A stretch of DNA of 64,000 bases from Gliomastix tumulicola (GCA_001599755.1 BCHX01000006.1:2653336-2717335), one strand, 5' to 3'. Shown: positions 1-13,104, counted from the first letter of the stretch. Numbers and translations are program-made. The notes: generated by a model not told the origin, from the sequence alone.

Positions 1-10
1 GCCAACTCAC

Positions 11-1449
11 CCATCATTCGCAAACGGATCCGGGAGGTAGCTCTCGGCCGTGCGCTGCGGAAGGCCGACATAGCCACGCGAGATGCCATGGCCACCCGCC
101 CACATCGTGCCCGGGACGCCAGCAGCAACGTGCTGCATGTCGGCGTCGAGGATGTACACGGTGTTATTCGGCGTGGGGCGCCCGATGGAGAGCGGCTGGC
201 CAACGACGTGCTTGCACATGGTGTTGACGATGGTCGTCTCCGTGGGGCCGCAGCAGTTCCAGTATGTGGCACGGGAGGCCCAGAGATCTGCGAGGCTGCG
301 GAGCTGGTCAGCACGAGGAAGAGAGGAAGAAGGGGGGGAGAGGGATATATATATGGAGGGGGGCTGAGCTGAGCTGAGCTGAGCTGCATGGGCTTACTTC
401 TGCGATGACGCCTCGCCGGCAGTGGCGACGGCCTTGATCTGGGGGAAGGTGTCTGGGTGGTATCGCGAGAGAATCGTCGGGGTGCAGATGAGGACGTTGA
501 TCTGTGTGGTTGCGCGTCAGCCGCGTCTCCTTCGTCTTCCTCCTGCTGCTGCTGCTGCTGCTCGTTAACAACTCACCTGGTGAAGAGTCGGCTCCCACTT
601 AGAGCCTCGCATAACGAGAGTGCCACCGTTGCACATGCAGGTGAAGATCTCCCAGGCAGCTGATCACATGTTCTCAAGTCAGATTCGTAGTCCAGGAACC
701 GGGGGAAATCAGTAGCAAAGCAAAAGCGGCCAGAACGTACCCATATCAAAGCTGATGTTCAGGATGCTGCCCACGCTGGTCCCCGGGCGAACGCCGAGGT
801 TTCCAGGCGCCTGGCAGACGAGGTTGGCCACATTCTTGTGCGTGACGTCCACGCCCTTGGGCTTGCCGGTCGTGCCGGACGTGTAGATGACATAGCAGCC
901 ACTCTCCGCCGTAGCCAGGTCCAGGAACGTCTTCTCCGGAACGACCGCGAGATCATCGCCGCCGCCGCTCTGCTGCTCCTTGACCTCGACGACGATGGGC
1001 ACGATGTCGTCTAGGCCCTGGAAGCCCTTGAGCCGCTGCTCCGTGGCGGGCACGCAGAGGACGACCTTGCCGCCGGACTGCTCGACGACGGTGCGGATCG
1101 TGCTCTCGGGGACGACGCCGCCGTCCAGGGGCACGTACTGCGCGCCGCACGAGAGCACGGCCCAGATGGACACGACCATCTCGAGGCCGCGCTTCACGAA
1201 GAGCGGCACGCGCTGGCCGGGGCCGACGCCCAGCGCGCGGAGGTTGCGGGCGAGGCTCTGCGCCTCGTGGGCGAGCTCGCGGTACGAGAGCTCCCGCATG
1301 GGCGAGCTCGCCATGTCGCGGGCGGCGACGGCGTCCGGGTAGTGGACGGCATAGTTGTAGAAGGCGGCCGTCACCGTCGGGAACGGGCAGACGGTCAACG
1401 GGCCCTGCTCGAAGGAGCGGACGAGGCTGAGGTCTTGGTCGGCGAGCAT
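11..1449 (-). CDS. NRPS-like adenylation-domain protein, 5' part (runs off left edge)
   Basis: ATP-dependent activation of an amino or carboxylic acid as an adenylate. I read four exons: 741..1449, 577..659, 398..501 and 11..295; a GTGAGT donor at 5..10 opens a fifth intron beyond the edge. Joined in phase they give the adenylation core motifs in order: A2 (CGAQYVPLDG), A3 (YTSGTTGKPKG), A4 (FDMAAWEIF, created by the first splice), A5 (CGPTETTI) and A6 (GTMWAGGHGISRGY). No condensation domain precedes the A domain, so this is a stand-alone or A-first enzyme; a thiolation domain or reductase would lie beyond the window. The Met at 1449 is preferred; an in-frame Met at 1497 is possible. The third intron contains a CTGAG repeat. 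No other biosynthetic gene is visible within the next 5 kb. Substrate unknown. Confidence 0.88.
364..386. repeat. CTGAG pentanucleotide microsatellite inside an intron
   Basis: Four and a half tandem CTGAG units lie in the third intron of the NRPS-like gene, close to its 5' splice site. Confidence 0.9.
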
Positions 1450-1799
1450 CTTGTACAACGCACCACAAGGTCTTATATCAGGAGCAAAGATATACAAAGG
1501 AGGGGGGGGTGGGGGTGGGAGGTAGAAGAAGAAGAAGAAGGAAGAGGAGGAGGAGGAGGAGGAGGAGAAGGGGAGTTATATGAAGGACAAAGACGAGGAG
1601 GTGTCAGAGCAGAAAGAAGGAGGGAAACTCGCTGATGATAAACGAGATCTAGTGAAGAACGACAGAGACAAGCCACTTCTCGGGAGACCACATGGCGATG
1701 ATCGAGAAGACGAGGGCAGAGGGATATGTCGTGGGACACACCCTCTTAAATACCTTTCCTCCCATTCTCTGCTCGCCTCCCCCCTCCCCTCCTCCTCCT

Positions 1800-1835
1800 C
1801 CTCAAGGTACAGCCGAGCCGGTCAGTACCTTGAGG
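1800..1835. promoter_or_regulatory. 11-bp perfect inverted repeat upstream of the NRPS-like gene
   Basis: CCTCAAGGTAC at 1800-1810 is mirrored by GTACCTTGAGG at 1825-1835 around a 14-nt spacer. It lies about 350 bp upstream of the NRPS-like start codon. It may be a binding site for a dimeric factor or simply a hairpin; no factor is assigned. Confidence 0.5.
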
Positions 1836-3134
1836 TACACACACCTTCTCTCACTCGCCCATCCCTCCCCCTACCCAGAGCTAGAGGCGAGCGCGAGCCT
1901 GCGCAGTCGCCACTTTCTGTCGTACCTGCCACGTTTCTCACAGACCTCCCAACATCTCGGCGGTTGACTCTAGCTTGCCCTCCTCCCACCCCCTTCACCA
2001 CTTACAAGCAGTAGTAGGAGGAGGTGTTGGGTCAGTTAAAGACCTATTCTCCATCGTAGATGCACACGCCCCCCCCCTTGTCCATGTTCTTCCTCTTTTG
2101 CACTCTCTCTCTCTCGATTGTGCGTGGAATCCTGGTAGTCCCAGCAAGAGGGGGGAGGGGGGACCCAAGCGGAAGATCTCAGGTGAAGAAAGAAAAAAAA
2201 AAAGGTTGCTAGGGGGGTGCGCGCAAGGCCACTTAGCTTCCGAGCACCCTCATTGAGGAATATACCCGCAGGGTCGGCTTATTGACAAGGCAGAGCAGGT
2301 ATCCAAACCCGAGGGGGTATCCCAAGGGGAAGGGGGGGTGTGTATGTGTGGGTGGGATGCGGTTTGAAGACTACATATGTGTGGATGTGGGTGAGGAGAG
2401 GGCGATGTGGGTGACGATGGTGGACTTCAGAATAGGAATGTAAGTTAGTCGGTGCAATACTCAGCAGCGAAGGGAAGACCCAAGTCCCCGACGGCGCAGC
2501 CAACGGAACAGCAAATAGTAACAGCCAGCGCCCTAGTAGCGGCAAGCAAAATAGCAGCAACAGTCAGAGGGAGGTGGAGAGAGAGAGAGAGAGAGAGAGC
2601 AAAAAAGATTTTGCGACACTTCCGCACAGTCATCAATCAATCAATGGCAAGGGGGTGAGCATACCAATGGGTGGGATCCCCCCCGAGGGAGGGAGGGAGA
2701 GGAGGCAAAGAAGGTGAGGGGAACGCCGACTGGAAGTGTCGGGGGAAGGGATGGAGAAAGCAAGCACACCCAGCTGAAGAAAGAGGGGCGGTCGGGCCTT
2801 GGGGGGGAGGAGAGAGAGGGAAAAGAAAGAGAAGGAGGGGGAGGAGAGGGCAGCTTGACAAGGGGGCCAGAGAGAGCAGCGGCCGATCGTGACAGCCAAA
2901 CGACAAGGGACCTGTCAGGACGATCCGAGGCGAGGCGAGGCGAGGTCCAAGGTGGAGAGACGAAGTCGGAGTCAGAGCCTCCGCACGGGAGCATGGCTTA
3001 CTTCGAGCAGAGGCGGTGGCCCGGTTGCGTTGCTTTGGGAATGCGTGCCAGTTGAGCTGAGACTTGCAGCTCATGGTTCGCCGATGTCTTACTATTTTTC
3101 TTCAGATCATGCAGTGACATAACTGCTCGGCCTA

Positions 3135-3156
3135 CCCCCCCCCCCCCCCCCCCCCC
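3135..3156. repeat. 22-nt poly-C tract
   Basis: An uninterrupted run of 22 C on the + strand (G on the complement). Such a run can form i-motif or G-quadruplex structures and is prone to slippage. Confidence 0.9.
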
Positions 3157-5569
3157 TGGAGCCTTGCAATGCACTGCACATCCCACAAGGGCGGTTGCCC
3201 CCCGATACGCCTTCATGCCAGCTACAAGGCCCGAAGTTTCGTCCTTGACTCTGGCCTCAACTAGTTTGACCGGGCTAGGAGAGACGTGTTTGACGCAGCC
3301 CGGTGAGATACGAATTATAGAGGGGGCCCGAGCAGCAGCCAGTGTCTGATGATAACGAAAGGTGTGCAGTAGAAACAGGGAAGAAACACGCCCAGCTCAC
3401 CGCTCAGTGGCCCGGGAATAAACCCAGTCCCTGCTGAGGGGTGATTCTGCACGCTGTTTCCTAGCCTGCATAAGCAGTGTAACATCGCCATCACATCCCA
3501 CGGCTGATCAGTACTGATATGACCTCATAGGAGTGACTACGAGTACGCAAAGGAGGATGGAGGCGCAACAAGTCGTCTTTCTGCACATTGAAACGAAAAG
3601 TGCAAGACGCTAGGCAAGAGCACCATCCGTGACTCGCTAAGCAATCGGGTCAGCAGGGGGGGGTGTCTGCTGCTGGGGGGGCCCGTGTGCTGCGGGCGGG
3701 CAACCCTGTAAGTCTCTCAGTGTAGCGTTTGTAGTGCGTGCTGTAGTTAGTTACGCGCTGGCTGCGCTTAGTGAACGAGAACCCAACCTGCATGGCAAAA
3801 GTCCACAAAGCTCTGCATCGAACGAGTGCAACCTCATGCATGCATCGATCATCCTGAGCTTCAATGATGCAAGCCGCAGTTCGTCCTGTGTGTAAGCATG
3901 CAGCGCCCGGGCCAGCAGGTCTAACTTGGGGTGTTGGGTCAATAGGTGGTCAGCCTCTGCCACACCCGCCTCCGCAGGAACCACCACTCAGAGTCCCCAA
4001 GATCCGGTATGCCTCCTGCAAGGCTCGGTCCGCCACGCCCGACCTTGCCTCTAAAATGGAAGCGTGCGCTGAGCTGAGGGTGGTCTGCCTTCTGCCCTAG
4101 CACGGGTGCGCCCAGCGTCGAGAAAGGTTTGTGCCCTGGCTACCAACAAAGGACAAAGAGGGACAGCACCTGGCACAACCCATTGTTATTCGAACAGACC
4201 TTTGGTCCATCCATACCTTCCTTCTTGATGGAGGGTGTAGCACGAACGCTATAGGTCGTAGAAGAAGGGTGGAGGTACGGAGGGCACTGGCAGCTCGTTC
4301 TAGCACTTTCTTAGCAGGTGACATGGGACTAGGCACTGACGTGAAGACCGACCGGCCTTGGATTGTTTGATTCTGCACGTTTCCCTCTCTCTGTCTCTCT
4401 TCCAACACGATCTGCTTGCAAAAAGAAGATGGTTGGGCCAGGTGTCCGGGAAACCCGCGGCCGCCTGCAAGGTCTACAAGCGCCTTGCATGCGCAGAGCC
4501 CACTCCTCCCTCGGCAGCACATGCGCTTTGCGGCGTGTGCGCTACGGACTACTGCCTACTCGGAGCAGAGCAATATATTCTTCATGCACGAACCCTGCGT
4601 TGAAGAAAAAAAAATATACAACAAAGACCCAACGTTCAACGTGGTCGCCCCCTCACGGCCCCAATTCCGCCGTGAGGGGGGGCAAATAACGACAAGAGCA
4701 GCCCGTGTTTGAGAGCTCGGGGTCCTTGTTTGATAGGTGCCCGTCTGACGGGTTTGAGGCTTTCCCAGGGTCTCCCCCGTATCCCCGAGTCCTTCTGGAA
4801 AAATCGGCACATCAGGCCTAGAACACGGGAACTGACAACGTTTCGTGCCTGCATCTGCCTACATTGTACTACGGACGGGTCAGCCGTGCGAGGTTCAAGT
4901 CAGACCGTCGGCCGGCGGTCGAAATGATGACAAAGGTCGCCGAGGGACGAGGCCGCATATTGGGCTGGGTGGCGGCGGTCAAGGTCGCAACGGAACCGGA
5001 TGCGATGCCACATCGAGACAGAAGAAGGTGGAGGAGGCTTGCAGCCTGCAGACGGCGTCCCAGGTCCCCAAGTCCAGGCTTTCCTTCCCACTACCACGCT
5101 CCTCTCTAGCTTCTCTTCTCTCTCTCTCTCGCTCTCTCCTCCATCCCACTCGGCTCTGCCCGACCCTGTCGATGAGGAGAAGGGAATAGATTAAATCGTG
5201 GAGACGGAGGCCCGTATTCATCAACAAAGTCCAGGACACCATTGCCACATGCGACGCTGGCAAGCCTCCCAGCCTCCAGCCTCCAGCCCGCCGCCAGGCC
5301 CAAAAGGGTGCAAAGAGGCGTCGTGTGCCTGCATGAATGACATGACATGGCGTGACGGACCTGCATACGTCCCATCCCAGTACGACTCCAAACGGGAAAT
5401 CCCCAAGACTGTCAAAGACGTGGCGAAAAGCGCGCGTCTATTCGAGCGACCGTCACCTTCCCGAGATGGGCAATCGCCCATATAGCCTAGGAACTTGGAT
5501 GGACAAGGATTGCCGCCGGCGCAACCACACACACACACTGACAGCCGAACCTCTTGTCATCCTGTTTTT

Positions 5570-5591
5570 CCCCCCCCCCCCCCCCCCCCCC
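5570..5591. repeat. 22-nt poly-C tract
   Basis: A second uninterrupted run of 22 C on the same strand and in the same spacer as the tract at 3135. Confidence 0.9.
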
Positions 5592-6309
5592 TCCCCCATC
5601 CCCAGAAATGACGAGGGTGAGGGAGGCGAGGAAGGGCTCCGGACGCCCGGCTGGCGATTTGGGGGCGTGCTGATCCGGGCTGAGCGATCGATTTCACCAT
5701 ACACACTATGGGAATGGAAGGGGGGAGGGAGGAGGCGATGTGTGTTAGTCAAAATATCAAGAAGCTTGGACGCCGACGGGTAAGCAAGGCCTCACGTTTC
5801 GGCTGCTCTTACGCTCTCTTTTTAACAGAACAGACCACAGAATTGGACAAAGGATCGGGGTCGGGGATACGCTGAAAGGGTTAAGCGCGCCAACTCCAAC
5901 GCGGCAGCTGAGGGGGGAGAGGAGAGGGCTTCCTTCGGCCAGGCTCGAGCTTGGTCATGCAGATACGAATACGGAAGCTGATTCACCCGTCGATCTGACG
6001 ATGCCTTCCTGTCCTGGGTAGCTATGCCAGTTTCTTTCCTCGGTAAATTTTTTTTTTTTTTCTCTTTCCACTTGCTCATCCTGCAAGGCACACACACACT
6101 CGCCTCGGAGGCCAGAACGATCTCGCTTGCCTCCCGTCCCACGTTATTCCTTGGTTTTCGCCTTCACATGGCATCACATCGCTGCAAATCACCTCACCGC
6201 TCGAGCGCACGTTCTGTGTTCTTCTTGCATCGGTCGACTTTTTTTCTCCCATTCATCATCGCAAGGCACAAAATCGCCATCGGCCATCTAACTACCACTT
6301 TCGTATCCT

Positions 6310-6333
6310 TCCATCCATCCATCCATCCATCCA
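6310..6333. repeat. CATC tetranucleotide microsatellite
   Basis: About six tandem CATC units within a pyrimidine-rich, promoter-like stretch. Confidence 0.9.
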
Positions 6334-7011
6334 ACGAGGTATTTCAAATCACCACAAGCTCCCCTCTGACCCCCACGAGAAAAAAACAGAGACAATAGAC
6401 CAGACAGAGTGAACCGCTCGAATAGTTCGCCCGAGCGGGATGGGGACCAAGCGCCCGAACAATGTCCCTTCATTCCATCGTCCGTCCCAAGCGAGTGGCC
6501 CCGAGCGCACTGCAAAGGGAAAGGAGAGAAGAGAAAGAGAGAGAAAAAAAAAGAGTGTGTTGAAGGGAGGGAAGACAGTGTCCCAAATTAAAATAGGAAA
6601 AAAACGTGATGTGCATCATAACCGGGCAGAAACATGCGCCGCCGCCGTGACATCCCCGAGTCAGAGGCAGGCCCCCCTGCTAGGAACCTGTCTCAGATCT
6701 ACAGGTTGGCTCGCGGCAGGCAGGCAGGCAGGCAGGCAGGGGAAAAGGAGAGAAGAGAAGAGAAGGGGGTAGGTAAAAGGGTCATTAAATGAGAGTGACA
6801 TATGTAGATTTGTGGGATCTATTGTCTTGACCGGAACCAAGATGACAGAGAGGTCCAAGCTACCATCCTCTTTTTTTCCCCATCTACCCTCCGAACAGGG
6901 CCGAGGTATGCAACCGACGGCACCAGGGCAATGGTTCATGGAAAGGGAGGGAAGGGGGGAAGAGACAAGACAAAGATCCCTGAAGCGCTGACGAGGAAAC
7001 AGAAATGAGTC

Positions 7012-8914
7012 TTACGCGGACTGGCCGGCTGCCTCAAGGGCTTCGACTGAGTCCATCGACCGGCGGGCCTTGACGTACTTGGGCCACGTGTTGGTGAGCA
7101 CGAGGTACTTGATGTGCATCTCGGCGTCGTCGAACACGCTCTCCCCGAACGAGTCGGGGATGTCGCCCCAGTACCGCACTCTGTCCAGCACATTTGCGCT
7201 CGTCGTCGGGCTCTCGGGCTCTGCGAGGGCAGTCTGTGAGCTCGTCATCGACACACCGTCGCCCTTGCTGTCACCACCAGCCGGCGTGATGCGCCAGCCG
7301 GGCAGCTCGAAGGGCGTGGCAGGATCCGGCGTCGTCTCCTCGCCGTAGACGATGCGCGCCGCGGCCTCGAAGACGGCCGCGAGCTTCTTGTTGTCTGCCG
7401 AGGCGAGGTTGACCTGGAATTCGGCGCCGCGGTTGCTGATGTAGTCGACGTAGATGTGCAGGCCGTCCTCAAAGGCAGCGCGCACGTCGACCTCGTCAGT
7501 GGCGGTGCTGGTGACGCCGCCGCCGCCGCTCTTGTCGGCCATCTTGCGGCCGTCCGACATCTTGATGCCGTAGTGCTTGACCTTCCACTCGGCGACGCGG
7601 CGCAGGAAGGCGATGTTCTCGCCTGAGAAGTCCTTGAGCGCGGAGAATTGCTGCAGCGGCTCCGGGTTCTTGACGAGCGTGTGCTCGAGGGCGTCCATGG
7701 TGAGGACCGAGTTGCCCGACGAGGTCGAGATGGAGGCCGCCTTGCCGCCGCGACGCAGCTTGCCGCCCCTCCACGAGGAGGAGGAGGAGGGGCCGTAGCT
7801 CGAGGAGCCCGTCTCGATGGACGAGTCGCCCTCGCCGGCGCCCGCGCCCGCGGCAGCACCGTACTTGTTGCGGGCCTCCCAGCGGGCGATGGACTCGAGC
7901 GTCTCCTGCCGCAGCGACTGGTGCTTGTACACCTCCCAGCACGGCACGAAGATGGTGAAGATCTCGATGAGCATGATGGACACGGCGATCCACTGCGGCG
8001 GGATCCAGTACTGGTTCACGACGGCCATGCCCGGCACGTACAGCCCGATGAGCCACATGGGCGTCGCGTGCAGCGAGGCCACGCAGCAGCCGATGGTCTG
8101 CACGCGCCAGCCGAGCGTGTCGTGCAGCCCGCGGGCGCGCCAGAGGATGTACGGCGCCACGATCCACGCCCAGAAGACCTGCCAGAAGACCGACGGCCAC
8201 CACTCCCAGCCGCGCCCAGCCTGCGTCTTCTGCTCCGCGATGGTGCCTGTGGTCTCGGTGCCGGGGATGCCGAACTCGGGGTGGAACTTGCGGGACGCGA
8301 CGAACATGAAGAGGGTCAAGAAGAGCTGTAGCAACCAGTTCTTGTCAGCTTGTCTGTTCGACATTACCAGGGCTGGGATAAGTGAGTTGAGTGAGTGAGT
8401 GGGCTAGCTTGCTTACCTGGAGGAACATGACCGTGCACACAACGGCGAGCATCTTGGTCGTGTAGTCCAGAAGCTTGTACTTCTCCACCAGCGTCTTCCT
8501 CTTCTTGCTGCGGGCCTTGCGCCGGCCACCGTCGACAACACCCTCGGCCGAGACGAAGCGCTTCTGCATCTCGGCCACGTACAGGAAGCGCGAGTTGGAG
8601 GCGTGGAAGAGGGCGATGCCGAACGGCAGCCAGATGCCCATGATCCAGTACTCGACGCTGGCGGCCATCCAGCGCCCGTACAGGTAGCCCAGCTGCACGG
8701 CGATCCAGTACATGTGCAGCAGCGTCACGGCGCCAAAGGAGAGAGGCAGGCCGCGGATGCGCAGGATGGGCATGTCGCGGCGGCGGTAGAGGAAGCTCAT
8801 GCCCGAGACGAGGATGGCGGTCCAGACGACCGAGAGGACGCAGTAGAAGATGCCGAGGGCGTCCATGTGGAGGCCGTCGTTGCCAGTCGCCCTGGCGGCG
8901 ATGTCGAGTCCCAT
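7012..8914 (-). CDS. Seven-transmembrane protein with C-terminal RGS domain (GprK-like)
   Basis: Putative receptor-type regulator of heterotrimeric G-protein signalling at the plasma membrane. Two exons, 8417..8914 and 7012..8340, join in phase across a 76-bp intron to give 608 residues. The first 330 or so residues hold about seven hydrophobic helices, for example around LGIFYCVLSVVWTAILVSG in exon 1 and WIAVSIMLIEIFTIFVPCW in exon 2. A Ser/Gly-rich linker follows. The C-terminal third has RGS signatures: FSALKDFSGENIAF (helix with the SxEN core) and FDDAEMHIKYLVLTNTWPKYV near the end, with a long insert between them. This 7TM-plus-RGS order is that of fungal class VI receptors (Aspergillus GprK, Magnaporthe Rgs7/Rgs8 type). 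An RGS domain accelerates GTP hydrolysis by the G-alpha subunit. Ligand unknown. Confidence 0.85.
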
Positions 8915-10280
8915 GGCTGCGGTTCAGGCTGATGATGTGTGCAGCAGACACTATGGCAGGAGGACGGAGGCAAAAGATGGGGTTGAAGGCGGATGCGAGG
9001 ACCCGGGGATGAGGAGGAGGGGGACGTCGACCTTATTAATACTTCAAGGAGAGAATAGGAGTCGGTGGGTGAAGGTGACGGACGAGGGGGAGAGGGGGGG
9101 AGGGCCGTTGAGGACGTGTCGGAGAGCCAAACACTCATCTACCACGCGAGACGAAAGGTCTTATATCTCAACGACAAGCAGCAACAATTTCTTTTCGCCT
9201 GGCTCCATGTACCGTGGATCTCACCGTTGATCGTCCAAAAGCACTAGCTAGGCAACCAGTTGATAGGGACGGTGGGACAACCGAAAATTCACGGTATATG
9301 GCTCCCCCAGGTTTATATGAGCAAAAAAGTCGAGAGCGCATGGGAACTGGGTGAAGCCGCTCGGGAAGCAAGGGGGAGGAAGAGCAGCTGCAAGGGGAGG
9401 CAGGATGCTGATCTCCTACCTCCTCTCCAAGCCCATCGAGTTTCCCGGGGTCAGGCACCCCTGATCAGAGCAAGGCAAATTGGGTGGCTGCTCACGGTCT
9501 CTTGACAGGGGAGGGAGGGGGGACCTTTTCCTCCTCCCCCACCACCCACTGCAGCTCGCGTCCATTTGCCCAAGCTCGAGATGATTGAAAGCTACGTCAG
9601 GCCGTTTTGGGGCCGCGAGACAAAGTTGAATTTCTTCTAAACGTGGCCGGCTCCTGATCGGCAGGTTCTAGGGAGGTGTCCGTCTCAGTTAGATGCTCCA
9701 GGACGAAGCGTCCGGCATTACTCCTGAGGTGCTATCTTCTCACAGAGTTCACGCCGGTGAATGCATGCTCGCCCGTGATTCGCGGCCAGCAAGCGAGCAC
9801 GCGCTTCGCGGCCACTTAGCCCCAAGCCTCAGCTGCAGCTGGAGCTATCCCATCACACCCTCCAAGCTCAATGCCAGTCGTTGACTCGTCGTAGCGCTCC
9901 CCCCGTCACTCTCTCTTAGTGCAAGGGGGCAAGCCTTTTTTCCCGCTAAGCTTGTTAGCTCTGCCGGTGTGCCCCATCACGGCAGAAGCAGACAGAGCAA
10001 TTGGGAAAAAGAAATTCAAGACAAGGTGATGAGAAAGGTGAGAGAGAGAGACTCAACACGGCCATGTGCGTCGAGTGTGTGTGAGTGGGTAATGTCTTAT
10101 GCGCTGCGACGACTCTTTAAAGCTTCCCGTGTGTGAAATGAAGACGGGAAACAGCAGAGCGTTGCTGTCGGCCCTTCTGGGTGAGACCAGCGGCACGTTT
10201 GAGCGCCACAGTGTGTGAGACCTGCAGAGGTGAATGTCACTGCTCTGTCGTTTCCGTCGCGTTTTCACTTCGTAGCCTGC

Positions 10281-10309
10281 CAGACAGACAGACAGACAGA
10301 CAGACAGAC
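10281..10309. repeat. GACA tetranucleotide microsatellite
   Basis: About seven tandem units; the same motif class (GTCT) recurs in an intron near 20345. Confidence 0.9.
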
Positions 10310-11868
10310 CCCCCGGAGTGATTAATTGGTTCGCAAACTTGGCATCACACTTCCCGTGCGCAGTGCTCAACCTTCTCTCTGAGAGGCTTGCGTGTTGTGC
10401 GGACGACCTGGACAGGCGAAAACCAGGCAAGAGCTGGGTCCTCGAGGGCCAAGCCCAGGCCCGCGACAGGGATGGCACGGACAGATCTCGCCCACCCGGA
10501 CGGGACTTTCTCTGGCCGAGATTGGGGAGCCTGGGTCCTCCCCCAGCACAGTGCAATCTCGATTCTGGGTATCATCTTGATCGAGGATCACAGATCTTTT
10601 CAGCGCACGTAAGAGCACAAGGTCAACGGCAACAGGAACAATACAGCTCTGCTCGAGTTTTCCCCATCTCGATCCGGACACAATGGGACGTTTGGGTCAC
10701 TTTCTCAACAGCCCGTTTGTCCGCTGTCAAGCCACCAGCCGAGTGACAGCTGTTAGCTTCGCGCCGGTTCAGTGCAAAGGCCTTGGTGGCTTGCGAGCCT
10801 AGACCGGGGGGCACAACGCAGCTCAGCGGATCCCGTTCTGTGAGGGAGAGCACACTCGAGAGTCGAGATCAGGGCTTCGAGCAAACGATCACGAGGTCGG
10901 GAAAACAAGGTACCATGCTGGGGGTTCTCGTTTGGCCCATCTCCGATTTACGGATGTGAATCATCTGCCGGGCCTGTGACTGGAAGTGTGTCCCTTCCCG
11001 CCCATATGCACGCCCGAATGCCCGCCGTAATTGGACCCAGCACCCGAAGCCCATACAAGTAAAAGCCGCTCGGAATGTGATGAGGTGTAAAGCTGAAGCT
11101 TGAACAGCGGAGCCAATCACTCGCTCGCTCGCTCGACGAGTACGCCAGCACCCAACGGGCCGGAGTAAGCATTGCACACACACACCCAGAGCAGCATTTC
11201 TCGCCTCCCCCTGCTTATGGTCGAACAAATGTCCCTTTCGCTCTCTGCTTTTGTTTTTGCCGCCGCCGCCCAGAGTGACAGTCACCGTTCAGCAAGGCGG
11301 AAGTCCTCCCCTAGTTAGACCCGTGCCCAGAACGAACAGCTCCCCCCGGTCCGGCCTCGATGCAAGGGAGCCCTGGGGGAATATCTCGTGGTCAGCTCGC
11401 CTGTGCCAACCAGTCACTCCCCTTTCCGTCTAGCTCGTGTCGATCCTCATCCGCCCGCACCTGTCTCCTCTTTTTCTTTTAATGTGATTTTGCTTTTTTT
11501 GCTTTTCCCTGCACTGGGTGCATTGCAGCAGAGACAATGTCTTGCTTGCTCCAACCCAGCCACCGTTTACACCGCACAACGGCCCTCGATCTGCTTCCCC
11601 TCCTTCTGCCGGCTCCCACGCTAACATGCTTGGAGCGGCAGTGGTGGTGGGAGTGGTGAAGGAGGTGTCGGGTGATGAATGTGATGGTGATGTGATGGGC
11701 AGCAAAAGCCGGGCAAGGCAGGCCAATCCCCTCTCGGCCGAACATCTTCGGTGTGGGGAGGGACTGGGCTTGTACACCACCTGAGGTCAGTTGCCCTAGG
11801 AGCGGCATGGCGCCTCGACTTCGACATCGAACCCTCTTTTCGGCATGCCAAAGTTCGATGAGTGTCAT

Positions 11869-11893
11869 GTGTGTGTGTGTGTGTGTGTGTGTG
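11869..11893. repeat. TG dinucleotide microsatellite
   Basis: About twelve tandem TG units in the spacer. Confidence 0.9.
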
Positions 11894-13104
11894 CGTTGGT
11901 CCCCTCACCCCCCTCCTCCGTCGATGTGCCGAAAGAAAACGATGCAGCGCCATCACAACGCTTCCCCCAAGCTAAGAGCTGCATGTCTCATTACGCAACC
12001 ACTGACAGTGCATCAACCAGCGACGAGTGGCTTGCTCTGCCCGCACACCCTCCCAGTCTCCAAAGAGGTCATGAGAGCGAGCGAAAGGGCTTGCTCGTAT
12101 CGTTATCTCGACACGAGTTCCATGACACACCATCCTTTGTATTCGTATGTATCTTTTTTGAAAGTTCTGCCACTCCCCCCTGGCGGCACGCGATGAAATG
12201 TGATGACCTATCCGACAAGGGGGAGGGGGGGGCCTGCACGCCCATGGCCTGGCATGAGGTCCATGACTCCATGATGTATCCCCTGGTTCAGCTGAGCTTT
12301 CTCCCTGGTTTACTCCAGGGGGACCACCCTCACGCATTGAGATGAGCGATTGATGCGCGGACGCAAGGGCAATCACGATCGAAAGGTTAACAGACGGTGT
12401 TATTGTGATCGATTTGCCGGGGCGGGCAGCGATAAGGCGGGAAATGAGGAAAAGGCACACTCACTTCAGTTGGACCCCGGACCACTACTGAGCTCCGTTC
12501 TCTCCAAGATTGAGGTTATTGTTCCTGACCCCGTTGAGCTTCCTAGCTCTGTGAAGTAGCATCAATGAAGAGCCGAAGCTTCATGAATGCCGAGGCAGAT
12601 GCGGACACTAGTTAGATGCCATCACGTCCCGCTTCATTCATCTACCGAGTTGTTGACTTCCAATTTCCCAGACCACAGTGGGCTTAACAGCCGAACTACG
12701 TCTATGGAGCAGTCGTGAGCAACGCAACTTTCCACGCAAAGAGCATTGAAAATGATCTAAACTACATGGGGAGTGAATCCTGCCTCTTTAATTTCCTTTG
12801 GAGGTTGCCCTCATGAATTTCACCTACGTGGACTGGGAGGTCCTCCAGTTCTTAACCTTGACAACGAATCTCCCAAGAAGCCCAAGTTCGCCATAGATTC
12901 ATTCAACTACGTCCTCACTTATTATCCCATGATTGTTTGTTCTTCTCCGTCATGGTAGCTATTGTTTCTCGGTCAGATGACATCGCCAGACATGAAGAAC
13001 TGTCCCTACAGTGTAGGGTAGCGCATCACGATCGCCTCGATCCAGCGATCAGGAGATGCCAATGCCATTCCGTGAACATGGTATGACATGCAAGACATGG
13101 CATG

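Larger units (their letters stand above)
1450..7011. other. Gene-free spacer, about 5.5 kb
   Basis: No reading frame here has splice-consistent extension, family resemblance or coding-like codon use. It is dominated by purine/pyrimidine-biased tracts and microsatellites: GAA/GAG near 1525-1568, GA near 2577-2599, CATC near 6310-6333 and GGCA near 6715-6740. Two 22-nt C homopolymers and one inverted repeat are listed separately. The left part should contain the promoter of the NRPS-like gene. A pyrimidine-rich stretch at about 6020-6400 looks like a fungal promoter or 5' leader on the + strand, but no coding exon follows it. A non-coding transcript cannot be excluded. Confidence 0.6.

Noticed and set aside
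6936..7014. GCG|GTAAGA-like donor at the 7TM-RGS stop codon
   Set aside because: The stop gives a normal RGS C-terminus, and no downstream exon with homology is visible.
12773..12958. 61-residue open frame in the spacer before the BTB gene
   Set aside because: No homology and no supporting splice structure.
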